Source of the DNA: Jezberella montanilacus
GTDB taxonomy: Bacteria > Pseudomonadota > Gammaproteobacteria > Burkholderiales > Burkholderiaceae_B
Assembly: GCF_003003055.1 (NCBI RefSeq)
Contig: NZ_PVTV01000012.1
Span: 62,001-126,000, forward strand
Length of the DNA: 64,000 nt
Direction: 5' to 3'
The translations under genes and the position numbers were made by a program. Under the pieces are notes generated by a model that saw only the letters and a list, made by a program, of their open reading frames with translations, ran no database searches and was not told the origin of the DNA. The first letter of the stretch is position 1. Each line of letters opens with the position of its first letter. This document shows, piece after piece, positions 44,400 to 54,135 of the stretch.

Positions 44400-45593
44400 G
44401 TGAACCACGACCTCGATACTCGTTTGCTACATATTGGCAGTGCCCCCTTTGACCCTGTAACGGGTACTGCCCCCGTTAACCTGCCCTCGATGCGCACCAG
44501 TACGGTCAGATTTGAGAATCTCGATCGATTACAAGAAACCGTTGCACGTCGCATGAAAGGTGAGCGTCCGATTACCTACGGTCGATCGGGCATGGATACC
44601 CATCGCGCGCTCGAAGAGGTATTTAACGCGCTCGAAGGCGGTTGCTACACTTGCCTGGCGCCGTCTGGCTTAGCAGCAATCAACATCCTGTTCATGACCG
44701 TTTTGCAAGCCGGCGATCACGTGCTGATTTCCGACAGTGTTTATGCCCCCGTCCGCAACCTCAACAACGCTTTGTTGAGTCGTTTGGGGATCTCGGCATC
44801 GTATTTCTCGGTTGGCCATGATGATGTCGCCGCGCTAATACAAGCCAATACCAAAATGATTTACGTCGAGTCGCCAGGTTCCTTACTGTTCGAGATGATC
44901 GATATCCCCGCCTTAGCCAAAATCGCCAATGCAAGGGGCCTCGTTTTAGCCGCTGACAACACTTGGGGCTCCGGATACATCTACAAGCCACTGGATTTGG
45001 GCGCTCATATCTCTGTGATCGCCGGGACCAAATACGTCGTGGGGCACTCTGATGTGATGCTGGGTGCTGTGGTGACCAATGACGAGGCCTTAGCTAGGCG
45101 GATTTTTCAGACCCAGTATGCAATGGGTAATTCGATTAGCGCGGACGACGTATGGCTTGCATTACGTGGCGTCAAAACCATCGCTGTTCGTATGCCGCAA
45201 CACGCTAAAAATACGCTTGAAATTTGTCAGTTTTTTGACTCACGCAAAGAAGTCGCACGGGTGTTTCATCCGGCATGGCACAAAGACCCAGGCCATGCGC
45301 TATGGCAGCGCGATGCGACGGGATCAAACGGCATGCTTTCGATCGAGCTTAACTGCAGCCCAGAGGCTGCCAAGCCTTTCGTCAACGCGCTCACGCTCTT
45401 TGGAATTGGGTTCTCTTGGGGTGGCTATGAAAGCCTGGTGCAATGGGTTGAGCCCGGCTCATTAGCGCCACACACCTACTGGGCCAACAATCCACACGCG
45501 GTGATCCGATTGCACATCGGCCTCGAATCAACGGTGGATCTGATTGAGGACTTAACTCAGGCGTTGGGCAAGATCCAAAACTGGGATCTTTAA
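44400..45593 (+). CDS. metC: Cystathionine beta-lyase-like PLP enzyme
   Basis: PLP-dependent enzyme of the Cys/Met metabolism family; MetC-type members cleave cystathionine to homocysteine. The 397-residue protein has the PLP-phosphate segment SMDTH-type region (RSGMDTHRALEEVFNALEGG), AADNTWGSGYIYKPLDLGAHISV and the PLP lysine K211 in AGTKYVVGHSD. The start is GTG at 44400 behind a good AAGGA site. It follows the MBL-fold gene by 33 bases and converges with dsbA (10 bases between). Cystathionine gamma-synthase or alliinase-like activity is less likely. Confidence 0.85.
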   Translation: MNHDLDTRLLHIGSAPFDPVTGTAPVNLPSMRTSTVRFENLDRLQETVARRMKGERPITYGRSGMDTHRALEEVFNALEGGCYTCLAPSGLAAINILFMTVLQAGDHVLISDSVYAPVRNLNNALLSRLGISASYFSVGHDDVAALIQANTKMIYVESPGSLLFEMIDIPALAKIANARGLVLAADNTWGSGYIYKPLDLGAHISVIAGTKYVVGHSDVMLGAVVTNDEALARRIFQTQYAMGNSISADDVWLALRGVKTIAVRMPQHAKNTLEICQFFDSRKEVARVFHPAWHKDPGHALWQRDATGSNGMLSIELNCSPEAAKPFVNALTLFGIGFSWGGYESLVQWVEPGSLAPHTYWANNPHAVIRLHIGLESTVDLIEDLTQALGKIQNWDL

Positions 45594-45603
45594 TCGCATT
45601 TAA

Positions 45604-46239
45604 CTAGTTGCCTCTCACTTTCTTGACCAATGCGTCTGCAACGTCAATGGTTTGCTGATACCCGCCAGCTTCGGATGGCGAGGTAAGGTATTTACCCGCC
45701 ACGGCCATTGATGGAGTGCCCTCCACGTTGTAGGCCTTAGACAGCTGATTGGCTCTCTCGGTTTTCGACAACACACCAAACGAGTCGAACACCCCTTCGA
45801 ATTTAGCCTTGTCGACGCCCTGACTCGCCACCCAGTCTGACATCTCTGCTTTGGTGAAGATACGCTTATGCTCTTCGTGAATTGCTTTGAATACTAACCC
45901 GTGCAGATCCAGCCGATTTAATGCCTCAAGAGAGAAGTACAGTTGTGCAAGGGGCTTATACGCCGCGCTGAAGACGACAGGCACCTGGGTCACCACCACA
46001 TCAGAGGGCAAGGTCTTTGCCCAGGACTGCAACATCGGATCAAGAACTGCACAATGGGGGCATGAGTAGGCGAAAAACTCGAGGACTTCTATTTTGCCAG
46101 GCTCAGTTCTTTGGGGTGGGTCAATTGCTTTATATTTAGCTGAGGACACGTCTTGAGCGGCAACCGCTGAGGCACTCACGAAGGTCGTCATAGCGACTGC
46201 ACAGACGGCCAGCGCTCGCAAAAACATATTTGACTTCAT
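45604..46239 (-). CDS. dsbA: Thiol:disulfide interchange protein DsbA
   Basis: Periplasmic oxidase that forms disulfide bonds in exported proteins. The 211-residue protein has a signal peptide (about 1-28, AVCAVAMTTFVSASAVAAQ) and the active site CPHC (C60-C63) within FFAYSCPHCAVLDP, followed by the helical insert and a cis-proline loop in VEGTPSMAVAGKY. It is the last of argS, SPOR and dsbA, an order conserved in Burkholderiales. Confidence 0.95.
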   Translation of the reverse strand: MKSNMFLRALAVCAVAMTTFVSASAVAAQDVSSAKYKAIDPPQRTEPGKIEVLEFFAYSCPHCAVLDPMLQSWAKTLPSDVVVTQVPVVFSAAYKPLAQLYFSLEALNRLDLHGLVFKAIHEEHKRIFTKAEMSDWVASQGVDKAKFEGVFDSFGVLSKTERANQLSKAYNVEGTPSMAVAGKYLTSPSEAGGYQQTIDVADALVKKVRGN

Positions 46240-46265
46240 TTTCGGCTACCTGATGATTTAAAAAA

Positions 46266-46991
46266 TTATTGTCTGACGACAACTGCTGGGATCTTCTCTT
46301 CACCTAACCGGGCTCGTACACGATTCATTTCGTCCAGACGGCTAAACGGACCGACTCGCACTCTATGAACTTGACCACCGCCCACTTCGGCTTGCTGTAT
46401 CTCTGACGATATCCCCATCAAAATAAGCTTGGCACGCAAGGTCTCTGCATCTGACCTTGCTTTAAATGAGCCCACTTGAAGGTAATAAGTACCGCCCGAA
46501 GCGCCCGCAGCGCTGTCACCCGATTTACCGGTCTCGGACTTATTTGCCTCGGGCTTTGGAACATCGATTTTAGCGGCAGAATCTTTCGCCACTGAGGGCG
46601 CTGTTTGCGATCGGGAGGAAGACGGCGAAACAGGCTGCAGCGTCGCGATTAAGTCGCCCAAGTCATCTTTCATGTCACCCGGCTTGTTCGCAGCCGACGA
46701 TGTCGCCGCGCCAGGTTGCTCTGAGACTTTCGGTACGTCAACAAGAGGCCCATCGGGATTACTTCCCGTTCGATTACCAAACGCAGCGTTTGGATCGGGC
46801 GCGTCAGTCACGGAGCCCGAGGGCAGCGTCTTATCGGGTGAGCGGCTGACCTTATCAACAAAAGGCAGGGGCGATTTCTTCAGGTAATAGGCGACTGAAG
46901 CCGCGATCATCAAACCAATCAACAATCCAGCCAGCACACCGTAGACGATGCCACCAATACCACCACCGCCTGAAGATTTACGTTTAGCCAT
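46266..46991 (-). CDS. SPOR-domain inner-membrane protein
   Basis: A 241-residue bitopic protein: cytoplasmic basic start, one transmembrane helix (about 15-35, YGVLAGLLIGLMIAASVAYYL), a long low-complexity periplasmic linker (about 45-165) and a C-terminal SPOR domain (YYLQVGSFKARSDAETLRAKL to the end). SPOR domains bind denuded peptidoglycan at the division site, so a role in division or cell-wall work is likely. It follows argS by 9 bases and precedes dsbA. Confidence 0.9.
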   Translation of the reverse strand: MAKRKSSGGGGIGGIVYGVLAGLLIGLMIAASVAYYLKKSPLPFVDKVSRSPDKTLPSGSVTDAPDPNAAFGNRTGSNPDGPLVDVPKVSEQPGAATSSAANKPGDMKDDLGDLIATLQPVSPSSSRSQTAPSVAKDSAAKIDVPKPEANKSETGKSGDSAAGASGGTYYLQVGSFKARSDAETLRAKLILMGISSEIQQAEVGGGQVHRVRVGPFSRLDEMNRVRARLGEEKIPAVVVRQ

Positions 46992-47000
46992 ACCTCAATC

Positions 47001-48704
47001 TTACATCCGTTCAGGTGCCGACACACCCAACAAATCCAGGCCATTTGCCAATATCTGGCGGGTTGCGTCTGCCAGACGCAAACGCACGCATTTCAGTTCA
47101 ACATCATCAACGAGCACTCTTTCGGCGTTATAGAACGCATGAAAATCAGATGCACAGTCACGCAACCAAAACGCCAGTAAATGGGGAGATAATTCTTGCC
47201 CTGCCTGCTCAATCAACGCAGGGAACTCGGCAAGACGTTGCAGCAACGAGAGCTCCGTCGGCGCACTCAAGAGGCTTAACGGTGCCAAAGTTCGTGCTGC
47301 CTCATTGGTGCCAGACTGGGCAAGCATTGAGCAGATACGCGCGTGGGCATATTGAATGTAATAAACGGGATTCTCTTCACTTTGCGAACGAGCAAGATCT
47401 ACGTCAAACACAAACTCAGTATCAGCCCGACGCTGAATCAGAAAGAATCGAACGGCATCGCGCCCAACCCAATCAATCAAGTCGCGCAGGGTGACATAAC
47501 TGCCTGCGCGCTTTGAGATTTTGACCTCTTCACCCGCGCGCATTACCTTGACCATCTTATGCAGAATATATGAAGGGAAATCCTTCGGGATTCCCATTTC
47601 CAATGCCTGGAGGCCTGCGCGAACACGCGCGACCGTGCCATGGTGATCGCTACCCTGGATGTTGATGGCGTGGGCAAATCCACGATCCCATTTCGTCACG
47701 TGATAGGCCACATCAGGCACAAAGTAGGTGTAACCACCCTCAGATTTGCGCATCACGCGGTCTTTGTCGTCGCCCGTACCGAGCTCGGTCGTGCGCAGCC
47801 ACAAAGCGCCTTCACTTTCATACGTGTTGCCGCTCGCCACCAACTTGGTCACGGTTTCTTCAACACGACCGCTCGTATACAGAGAGCTTTCAAGATAATA
47901 GTTATCAAAAGCCAGGCCAAACGCCTGCAGATCCAAGTCTTGCTCGCGGCGCAGATACGCAACGGCGAAACGGCGGATATTATCCAAATCATTGAGATCA
48001 CCGTTTGCGGTGACAGGTAGACCGTCGCTCGCGGTAACGGTCTTTTTGGCGATGAAATCGCGGGCAATATCGGCAATGTATTCACCGCGATAGCCATCCT
48101 CCGGCCATTCAGGATGGCCAGGCTCATCGCCAATGCCTGGGTTCACCCCACGGCCGCGCGCCTGAACACTAATCGCCAGATTATGAATCTGGTTACCCGC
48201 GTCGTTGTAATAGAACTCGCGACTTACCTCGTAACCACTGGCATCAAAGATGCGACAAAGGGCATCGCCAAGCGCGGCTTGACGCGCGTGGCCGACGTGC
48301 AAAGGTCCTGTTGGGTTTGCCGAAACAAATTCAACCATTACTTTTTCAGCTTTACGAGAGGCTCGCCCATAAGACTCGCCTTGCTCTGTAATAGCCGTCA
48401 ACACGGCCACACGTGCCTGATGCGTCAAACGAAAATTGATAAACCCGGGCCCGGCCAATTCGGCAGACTCGATCATGGCGCGGGCGCTTTCGTCAGCCAT
48501 CAGGGCATCAACCACTTTTTGAGCTAACTCGCGTGGGTTCAATTTGGCTGGCTTCGCCAGTTGCATCGCCACGTTTGTCGCCAAATCCCCGTGCGAGGCA
48601 ATTTTTGGGCGCTCAAGTAGGACATTGGGATTGGCGTCGGGCAACACGCTTTTAACGGCTGCCTGAAGGCTTTTTATTAAGTTTTGTTTTTGCTCGGGGA
48701 GCAT
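47001..48704 (-). CDS. argS: Arginyl-tRNA synthetase
   Basis: Charges tRNA(Arg) with arginine. The 567-residue protein has the Arg-specific N-terminal domain, the class I signature HVGH (136-139) in [18 protein letters not shown], the KMSK-like region [11 protein letters not shown] and a C-terminal anticodon-binding helical domain ending in [15 protein letters not shown]. It begins the argS/SPOR/dsbA group and is divergent from a DUF1840 gene by about 100 bases. Confidence 0.97.
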   Translation of the reverse strand: MLPEQKQNLIKSLQAAVKSVLPDANPNVLLERPKIASHGDLATNVAMQLAKPAKLNPRELAQKVVDALMADESARAMIESAELAGPGFINFRLTHQARVAVLTAITEQGESYGRASRKAEKVMVEFVSANPTGPLHVGHARQAALGDALCRIFDASGYEVSREFYYNDAGNQIHNLAISVQARGRGVNPGIGDEPGHPEWPEDGYRGEYIADIARDFIAKKTVTASDGLPVTANGDLNDLDNIRRFAVAYLRREQDLDLQAFGLAFDNYYLESSLYTSGRVEETVTKLVASGNTYESEGALWLRTTELGTGDDKDRVMRKSEGGYTYFVPDVAYHVTKWDRGFAHAINIQGSDHHGTVARVRAGLQALEMGIPKDFPSYILHKMVKVMRAGEEVKISKRAGSYVTLRDLIDWVGRDAVRFFLIQRRADTEFVFDVDLARSQSEENPVYYIQYAHARICSMLAQSGTNEAARTLAPLSLLSAPTELSLLQRLAEFPALIEQAGQELSPHLLAFWLRDCASDFHAFYNAERVLVDDVELKCVRLRLADATRQILANGLDLLGVSAPERM

Positions 48705-48805
48705 GGTGTGTGGCTGCGCAATGGGAAGCTTGAAATAATAGCCTGAATTGGTTTTAGAAACTTCTGACCGCTTTGGTGTATGGTTAGTTCAACTAGGAGA
48801 AAAAA

Positions 48806-49135
48806 ATGCTAGTGACATTCAGCAGCAAAGCCGGCGGAGACGTTTTAATGCTTGGCGAACATGCCAAACCCATCTTGCTATTGGCGGGTAAAATCGCCGA
48901 AAACCCTTTCCCCGTTCGCGGCGTTTTTAGCATTGAACAGTTACCCGAAGCGATCCAACGGCTTGAAGGCGGGGTGGCAAGCGAAGTCCCAGCCGAAGTA
49001 GATGAAGAGACCATTCCCAGCCCCTTTTTGTTACCGGTAAGTTTGAGGCAAAGGGCCTTCCCCTTGCTTGACCTGATGCGCAAAGCTCAGAAGAGCGGCA
49101 AGCCTGTCTTATGGGAGACAGGCTCCGGTTGGTAA
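48806..49135 (+). CDS. DUF1840 domain-containing protein
   Basis: A 109-residue protein of the DUF1840 family, of unknown function, restricted mainly to beta- and some gammaproteobacteria. It opens MLVTFSSKAGGDVLMLGEHAKPILLL and has RGVFSIEQLPEAIQRLEGG (about 45-63) and a leucine/basic C-terminal end. A strong AGGAG ribosome site sits six bases before the ATG. It is monocistronic and divergent from argS. Confidence 0.88.
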   Translation: MLVTFSSKAGGDVLMLGEHAKPILLLAGKIAENPFPVRGVFSIEQLPEAIQRLEGGVASEVPAEVDEETIPSPFLLPVSLRQRAFPLLDLMRKAQKSGKPVLWETGSGW

Positions 49136-49174
49136 GGTCTAATCTTGACTGACGTAGGGGTTAAAACTTTTGAC

Positions 49175-50215
49175 TCAAGCTTTGAACGACTTATTCCAAT
49201 AATCCAAAACGACTGATTTCTGTGTAATGAGTTTTTTGGCATCATAGGCAAAGACTCGCTTCATTTCGTCATCCGTAAAACTGACGCGCGCACGCAAATC
49301 AGCTGGAAGGTCGGCATTACGAACCGTTGGCGCATAGCCCATCGCCCTAGCGAACTCGACTTGCCCCTTAGGATCTAGCATTGCGTTAAGAAATTTAGCG
49401 GCACCTTCCTTGTTTCGCGAACTCTTAGGCACAGCACCCTCAAAAGTCACCGCCACCGCACCCTCTTGCGGCACGACAAAACCAAGCGGCAAACCGTCGT
49501 TCTGCCATTGCAGAGCGCGGGCCTTCCACATGCAACTGATCCAGATCTCACCCGACTTGAAGGCAGCGGCAACCGCTTCGTTTGAGGGAAACACCTTGGG
49601 ATCGTTTTGTTTTAGTTTCGATAAAAACTGAGTCCCCGCATCGTAGCTACCCATATTTCCGCCATTAGCCAAACCCGCAAAAAGCGTGCTTGCCGCAAAG
49701 AGGATGTCGGAAAAACCTACCCGACTCCTGTACTTTGGATCTAGTGCATCGTTAAAAGATTGGGGCGGCGTTGAAATTTTTTCTTTGTTGTAGACCAGCA
49801 CCATGGCACTAAAAATATGGGGGATCGAATATGCAGTTTTAAATTGATCATGGACGTGCACGAGATTAGGGATCGTTTTGTCACTAAGCGCTTCGAGCGT
49901 GCCGGCTTGTGAAGCGTCGTACATATCCAGATCTTGTAACAGGGCAACATCCATCGAACCCCGACGCGCATTCACCTCTGTTCGCAACTTCGTCAATCGC
50001 GCTTCGGCGCTGCCGGTATCAAACACAACAGGCACACCAGAAACAGGATTAACGATTTTCAGCAATAGGTTCTGGTAGTCGCCCCCCCACGTTCCGACCA
50101 CGACATCAGTGCCTTCAGCCATTGCCTTTTTTGCTAGCAGTGGTGCAGTTGGCAGCAATAAGAGCCCCGAAGCAGTTTTCAGTAATTGACGTCTGGTCGT
50201 ATTTGGCGATGACAT
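49175..50215 (-). CDS. PotD-type ABC transporter substrate-binding protein
   Basis: Periplasmic receptor of the spermidine/putrescine-like class (extracellular solute-binding family 1). The 346-residue protein has a twin-arginine-type signal (TTRRQLLKTASGLLLLPTAP, cleavage near AMAEG) and mature segments VVGTWGGDYQNLLLKI and LRTEVNARRGSMDVALLQDLD. The start is ATG 50215. It lies at the far end of a run with two amidohydrolases, a CobW GTPase, two permeases and an ATPase, so its ligand is probably a compound cleaved by the hydrolases. A peptide-like, opine-like or polyamine conjugate is possible. Confidence 0.88.
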   Translation of the reverse strand: MSSPNTTRRQLLKTASGLLLLPTAPLLAKKAMAEGTDVVVGTWGGDYQNLLLKIVNPVSGVPVVFDTGSAEARLTKLRTEVNARRGSMDVALLQDLDMYDASQAGTLEALSDKTIPNLVHVHDQFKTAYSIPHIFSAMVLVYNKEKISTPPQSFNDALDPKYRSRVGFSDILFAASTLFAGLANGGNMGSYDAGTQFLSKLKQNDPKVFPSNEAVAAAFKSGEIWISCMWKARALQWQNDGLPLGFVVPQEGAVAVTFEGAVPKSSRNKEGAAKFLNAMLDPKGQVEFARAMGYAPTVRNADLPADLRARVSFTDDEMKRVFAYDAKKLITQKSVVLDYWNKSFKA

Positions 50216-50235
50216 AAGCGATCCTGATTGCGTAG

Positions 50236-51285
50236 TTAATGAGAAACAACGTTGAACAACGGCTGTGGGGCATTGGTCGGCATTAAGGCATTTGAGAGAC
50301 AGATAATCCCATCCGCCAACTCATTCATAATACTAATAGCATCCAGATCCATTGTCATCACCACAATAACATCAGCCTCAGTCAGAAATTTCGTCAATCG
50401 TCTTGGCATTGAATAGGTCGTGCCAACGCTTTGTATGAGTATCGGCTCGGCGCAATCAGAGACATGCACAAGCAACTTTGTGCGCAAAAGTCTATCCCCA
50501 CAGAATCCCGCTAAGTCGTCCAACCATTGCGCGACATCTTCCCAATAAAGCGCTCGCGTCGCGATCCCTTTCAAGACATGAATTCTGGGATGGGCTGCGG
50601 TCGTTGAGAGGTCTCTCATCGTCAGTTGCTGTTGCCATTCATCTTGATTTTGCTCCATTTCGTAGCACTGAAATGCTTTCTCGACCAGGATGCGTCGGTC
50701 GGTGTCGGCAACGATCTGCGCCAAAGGATTGATCGAGCTCACATAGTTAATTCGACGGGGTAGCAAGGTTTCATCAACACAATCAAGCTTGGTGAAAACA
50801 ATCCGCTGTGCAGCGCTGAGCTGCGCGACGGCCTCGTCAAAACGTTCACTGTTCAGTTCACCAACTTGGGCATCAAAGGTGCTCACGACCAACACGCGCA
50901 GACGTCTGACGACCAAGGCAGGATCCGCTAACGAAGCAAGAATCGGGCTGGGCTTGGACACCCCGCTAGTTTCAAGCACAATCCTGCGCAAAGGCGGCGA
51001 ACCTGAGGGACGTGGCGCCTCCAACAATTGCTCGACGGTGTAAACCAGACTGCTACGCAAAGAACAACAAACACACCCGTTTGATAATAGGGTGAACGGC
51101 ACCTCAGTCGTTTCTTCCTGAACCAACACACCGTCAATACCGATTTCGCCAGCTTCATTAATAATGACAGCCGTGTCGTTCAAATCATTCTGGGCCAGAA
51201 AATCAACAACCAGAGACGTTTTGCCACTACCCAGAAATCCGCAAAGCAGAATAAGCTCAACGCCCTGATGGTCGGTCACTGTCAT
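50236..51285 (-). CDS. CobW/COG0523-family GTPase (putative metallochaperone)
   Basis: A 349-residue G3E GTPase of the COG0523 family, members of which move zinc, cobalt or iron to target enzymes. The P-loop is GFLGSGKTS (16-24), the metal-binding CxCC motif is CVCC (71-74) in SNGCVCCSLR, and TKLD occupies the usual NKxD position. A long C-terminal domain follows. ATG 51285 is preferred over TTG at 51306; it overlaps the stop of the amidohydrolase gene at 51257 by 29 bases. Placement next to two metal-dependent amidohydrolases suggests it loads their metal. Confidence 0.88.
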   Translation of the reverse strand: MTVTDHQGVELILLCGFLGSGKTSLVVDFLAQNDLNDTAVIINEAGEIGIDGVLVQEETTEVPFTLLSNGCVCCSLRSSLVYTVEQLLEAPRPSGSPPLRRIVLETSGVSKPSPILASLADPALVVRRLRVLVVSTFDAQVGELNSERFDEAVAQLSAAQRIVFTKLDCVDETLLPRRINYVSSINPLAQIVADTDRRILVEKAFQCYEMEQNQDEWQQQLTMRDLSTTAAHPRIHVLKGIATRALYWEDVAQWLDDLAGFCGDRLLRTKLLVHVSDCAEPILIQSVGTTYSMPRRLTKFLTEADVIVVMTMDLDAISIMNELADGIICLSNALMPTNAPQPLFNVVSH

Positions 51286-52870
51286 CACCCTCCCAGCTTG
51301 AATCAACTAACGCACGCACATCTGCGAGCAATTCTTCAACGTCATAAACAACGCCTGCACGGATCGTGTATTGCAGGGACTTTTTCCATTCGGTCGCAGC
51401 AGTAGCGTCATTTAGTCGAAGCGCTCCAGTGCCATACATCTGTTTAAAGTCCTCGAGAGGATTGCACTGATGCACCAACAGATCCGCTCGTTTCCCCAAA
51501 TCAATTGATCCCGTATCTTCATCGATACCTAAGAGCGCAGCACCTTGAGACGTCGCAGCACGTAATACCTCCAGAGGATTGAATCCTGCTTCTTGCAGTA
51601 GCTCGAGTTCACGAATTAGCCCAAAGCCGTAAATCTGATAGATAAAGCCAGAGTCACTTCCGGTACACACTCGGCCGCCCCGGTTTTTATAGTCATTAAC
51701 AAACTGCATCCAAAGCGCATAGTTTTGTTTCCACTCAATTTCGTTCTGCGTGCTCCAGCGATACCAATAAGCGCCATGCCCACCTCGTTGCGGCTGGAAA
51801 TACTTCCAGATCGACTTCCAGGTGTAGGCGCCATGCCAATCCGCACGACGAGCTCGCATCAAATCGCGATTGGCGTCGTAAATATTAAAAGTCGGCACAA
51901 ACGTATGATCCAGCTCTAAAAACTGATCAAGCACGTCATTCCATTTTTGACTACCAGGCGCTGCAGCCTGCATAAACATCTGTCCAGCCACAGAAAAGCG
52001 CATGTACTCATCGCCGTAGTTGTAATCGGCCGGGAAGTTTTGCACGACTCGTTTTTCAAACAACGCCTCTGGAATACCGTAATAATGTTCAGAACTGGTC
52101 AACCCCCATTTCGCAGAGCTTAATGCGTTCACACGCGTCACGCTCATTTGTGCGTGATGGCAACCGCTCTTGAGACCAAGTCGATTGGCCTCATCCAAAG
52201 CAGCCTGCATGATCAAAGGCGGTGCGCCAAAGAATTTAACGCCATCAGCACCCCGTGCTTTAATGCGCCGCACCCACTCGCGCGCCTGCTCCGGCGTGAA
52301 GATCGTTTTAATTCTGTCGTTAACAGCCGGGAAGTAGCTGTGACAAATCATTCTGGGTGCCGCTATCTCGTTGCGCTCAGCCGCCTCACGTTGCTGCAAC
52401 ATGTATCCCAAACCATTGATACTGCCCATCTCACGCACGGTTGTCACGCCATGTGCCAGCCACAGCTTGTAGACATAGTCTGCTGGTGGCACCGACCCAC
52501 TCATGCCATGATATGGCGTACCCACGTGACCATGGCAATCAATTAATCCCGGCGTAACGAATTTGCCGTGACAATCGATTTCGTGATCACCCGCTGCTGG
52601 TCGTCGCCCAGGTTTAATGGCAACCTGCGGGGTGCCCACATTAACCAGACCGGTGATGCGTCCAGCTTCAACAACAAGATCCACTGGTCCCCAAGGTGGT
52701 GCGCCGGTACCATCGATAATGGTCGCGCCACGCAAAATAAGGCGTTTGAACGGCCCCGCGCCACGATCGCGCTGGGTAGCCGCCGTTGCCGGAAACATTC
52801 CCTTAGGCTCGTTAATTAAACGGCTTTCTTCGCCGCAATCGAAATCCTTAATGATGCTGGTATCAATCAT
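51257..52870 (-). CDS. Amidohydrolase-family protein 1 (537 aa)
   Basis: A metal-dependent hydrolase of the amidohydrolase superfamily, larger than its neighbour. It has the metal pair DCHGHVG (HxH, about residue 117-119), later histidines in SGCHHAQMSV and the acidic GSDSGF near residue 410. The substrate is unknown; imidazolonepropionase- or Xaa-Pro dipeptidase-type enzymes are the nearest classes. ATG 52870 follows AGAGG, two bases after the stop of the upstream gene; an alternative GTG is at 52876. It shares an operon with a CobW GTPase and a PotABCD-like importer. Confidence 0.85.
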   Translation of the reverse strand: MIDTSIIKDFDCGEESRLINEPKGMFPATAATQRDRGAGPFKRLILRGATIIDGTGAPPWGPVDLVVEAGRITGLVNVGTPQVAIKPGRRPAAGDHEIDCHGKFVTPGLIDCHGHVGTPYHGMSGSVPPADYVYKLWLAHGVTTVREMGSINGLGYMLQQREAAERNEIAAPRMICHSYFPAVNDRIKTIFTPEQAREWVRRIKARGADGVKFFGAPPLIMQAALDEANRLGLKSGCHHAQMSVTRVNALSSAKWGLTSSEHYYGIPEALFEKRVVQNFPADYNYGDEYMRFSVAGQMFMQAAAPGSQKWNDVLDQFLELDHTFVPTFNIYDANRDLMRARRADWHGAYTWKSIWKYFQPQRGGHGAYWYRWSTQNEIEWKQNYALWMQFVNDYKNRGGRVCTGSDSGFIYQIYGFGLIRELELLQEAGFNPLEVLRAATSQGAALLGIDEDTGSIDLGKRADLLVHQCNPLEDFKQMYGTGALRLNDATAATEWKKSLQYTIRAGVVYDVEELLADVRALVDSSWEGDDSDRPSGR

Positions 52871-52872
52871 GC

Positions 52873-54111
52873 TCACCTCTGCGCGTAAATTTTCCCTGCT
52901 TTCATGACGAGGTCAATGTGATCGCCTTGTCCAAGCAAGCAAGTAATATCTTCGTAAGGATTGCCATCGACAATCAATATGTCGGCAAAAGCGCCTTCTT
53001 GAAGCCGACCCAATTTTCCAACTTGGTTGAGTACTTCTGCACCAATCACTGTTGCACTTTGAATCACCTCAAAATTGCTCATTATCTGTGTGCGGATTTT
53101 GAATTCATCACTTTGCAACCTTTGGGTCGCGCCGAGCAAGTCACTTCCGTAAGCAATCTTGACGCCTGCTTTTTTAAGTAGCGCCAGGGCAGTCAACCCG
53201 GCCTGACGAACCACTTCTATCTTGGCGACACTATCCACCGGAAAACCCAAGGCCGCGCCTTCTTTCGCTAATGCCTCATAAGTCACCAGCGTTGGCACTG
53301 CATAAGCACCTTTCTGAGCCATCAATTGCGCAGTCGACTCATCAATCAGGTTTCCGTGCTCAATCGTGCGAACGCCTAAATTAACAGCCCGTGCAATCGC
53401 CTCAGCGGTGTACGCATGCGCCATCACATACGTTTGCCGACCATTTGCCTCGGCCACAATAGCGGATATTTCATCATCCGAATAACCCCAGGCACCAATG
53501 GGATCTGTTGGCGATGCGACACCACCCGAAGCCATGATTTTGATATGATCCGCACCCATTTGAAACTCTTCGCGCACGGCTTTACGAACTGCATCAACAC
53601 CATCAGCGACACGGCCAATGTCACCTGCGCGAAAACAGCAGCCACAAAAGCTCATGGGCTTTAGATGGTCTGACCGAGGCCGGGGGTCTCCGTGGCCGCC
53701 CGTCTGGCTTAACGCACGGCCGGCGGTAAATAGGCGCGGCCCATCTATTGTCCCCTCTTCAATTGCACACTTCAGCCCCCACCCTGCACCGCCGGCATCT
53801 CTGACGGTTGTGAAACCACGGCGCAACATCGCCTCCATAATCGGCACTGCACGCATCATCACCAGTGCATCGGGTAAGACCCCTTGCGTGCTGAGATTCA
53901 ACTGCGTTGCCATGACATGCACGTGACAATCGATTAAACCCGGCATCAGCGTCTTACCCTTGACATCGATCACTTGGTCAACCTGCGTCGGGATGGGCGT
54001 ATCTGACACCTTTGCAATCCGATCATCGACGACAAGCACGTCGTGCTGCTTCAAAAGGTTTGGCACAAGCGGATCAAGCAGTGCACAGTTCTTAAACAAA
54101 ACCGAGGCCAT
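52873..54111 (-). CDS. Amidohydrolase-family protein 2 (Xaa-Pro dipeptidase-like)
   Basis: A 412-residue amidohydrolase-superfamily enzyme with an N-terminal beta domain, the metal pair DCHVHV (about 62-67), the family segment TTVRDAGGAGWGLK, later metal residues in MAHAYTAEAI and EHGN, and the acidic GSDLLG. Sequence style matches COG1228 imidazolonepropionase-like enzymes, which include dipeptidases that cut prolyl-type and aryl amides. ATG 54111 lies behind GGGAG; an alternative GTG is at 54114. It is paired with the 537-residue amidohydrolase, starting two bases after it, which suggests sequential hydrolysis. Confidence 0.86.
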   Translation of the reverse strand: MASVLFKNCALLDPLVPNLLKQHDVLVVDDRIAKVSDTPIPTQVDQVIDVKGKTLMPGLIDCHVHVMATQLNLSTQGVLPDALVMMRAVPIMEAMLRRGFTTVRDAGGAGWGLKCAIEEGTIDGPRLFTAGRALSQTGGHGDPRPRSDHLKPMSFCGCCFRAGDIGRVADGVDAVRKAVREEFQMGADHIKIMASGGVASPTDPIGAWGYSDDEISAIVAEANGRQTYVMAHAYTAEAIARAVNLGVRTIEHGNLIDESTAQLMAQKGAYAVPTLVTYEALAKEGAALGFPVDSVAKIEVVRQAGLTALALLKKAGVKIAYGSDLLGATQRLQSDEFKIRTQIMSNFEVIQSATVIGAEVLNQVGKLGRLQEGAFADILIVDGNPYEDITCLLGQGDHIDLVMKAGKIYAQR

Positions 54112-54135
54112 CACAACTCCCTTACAAGTTATAAA

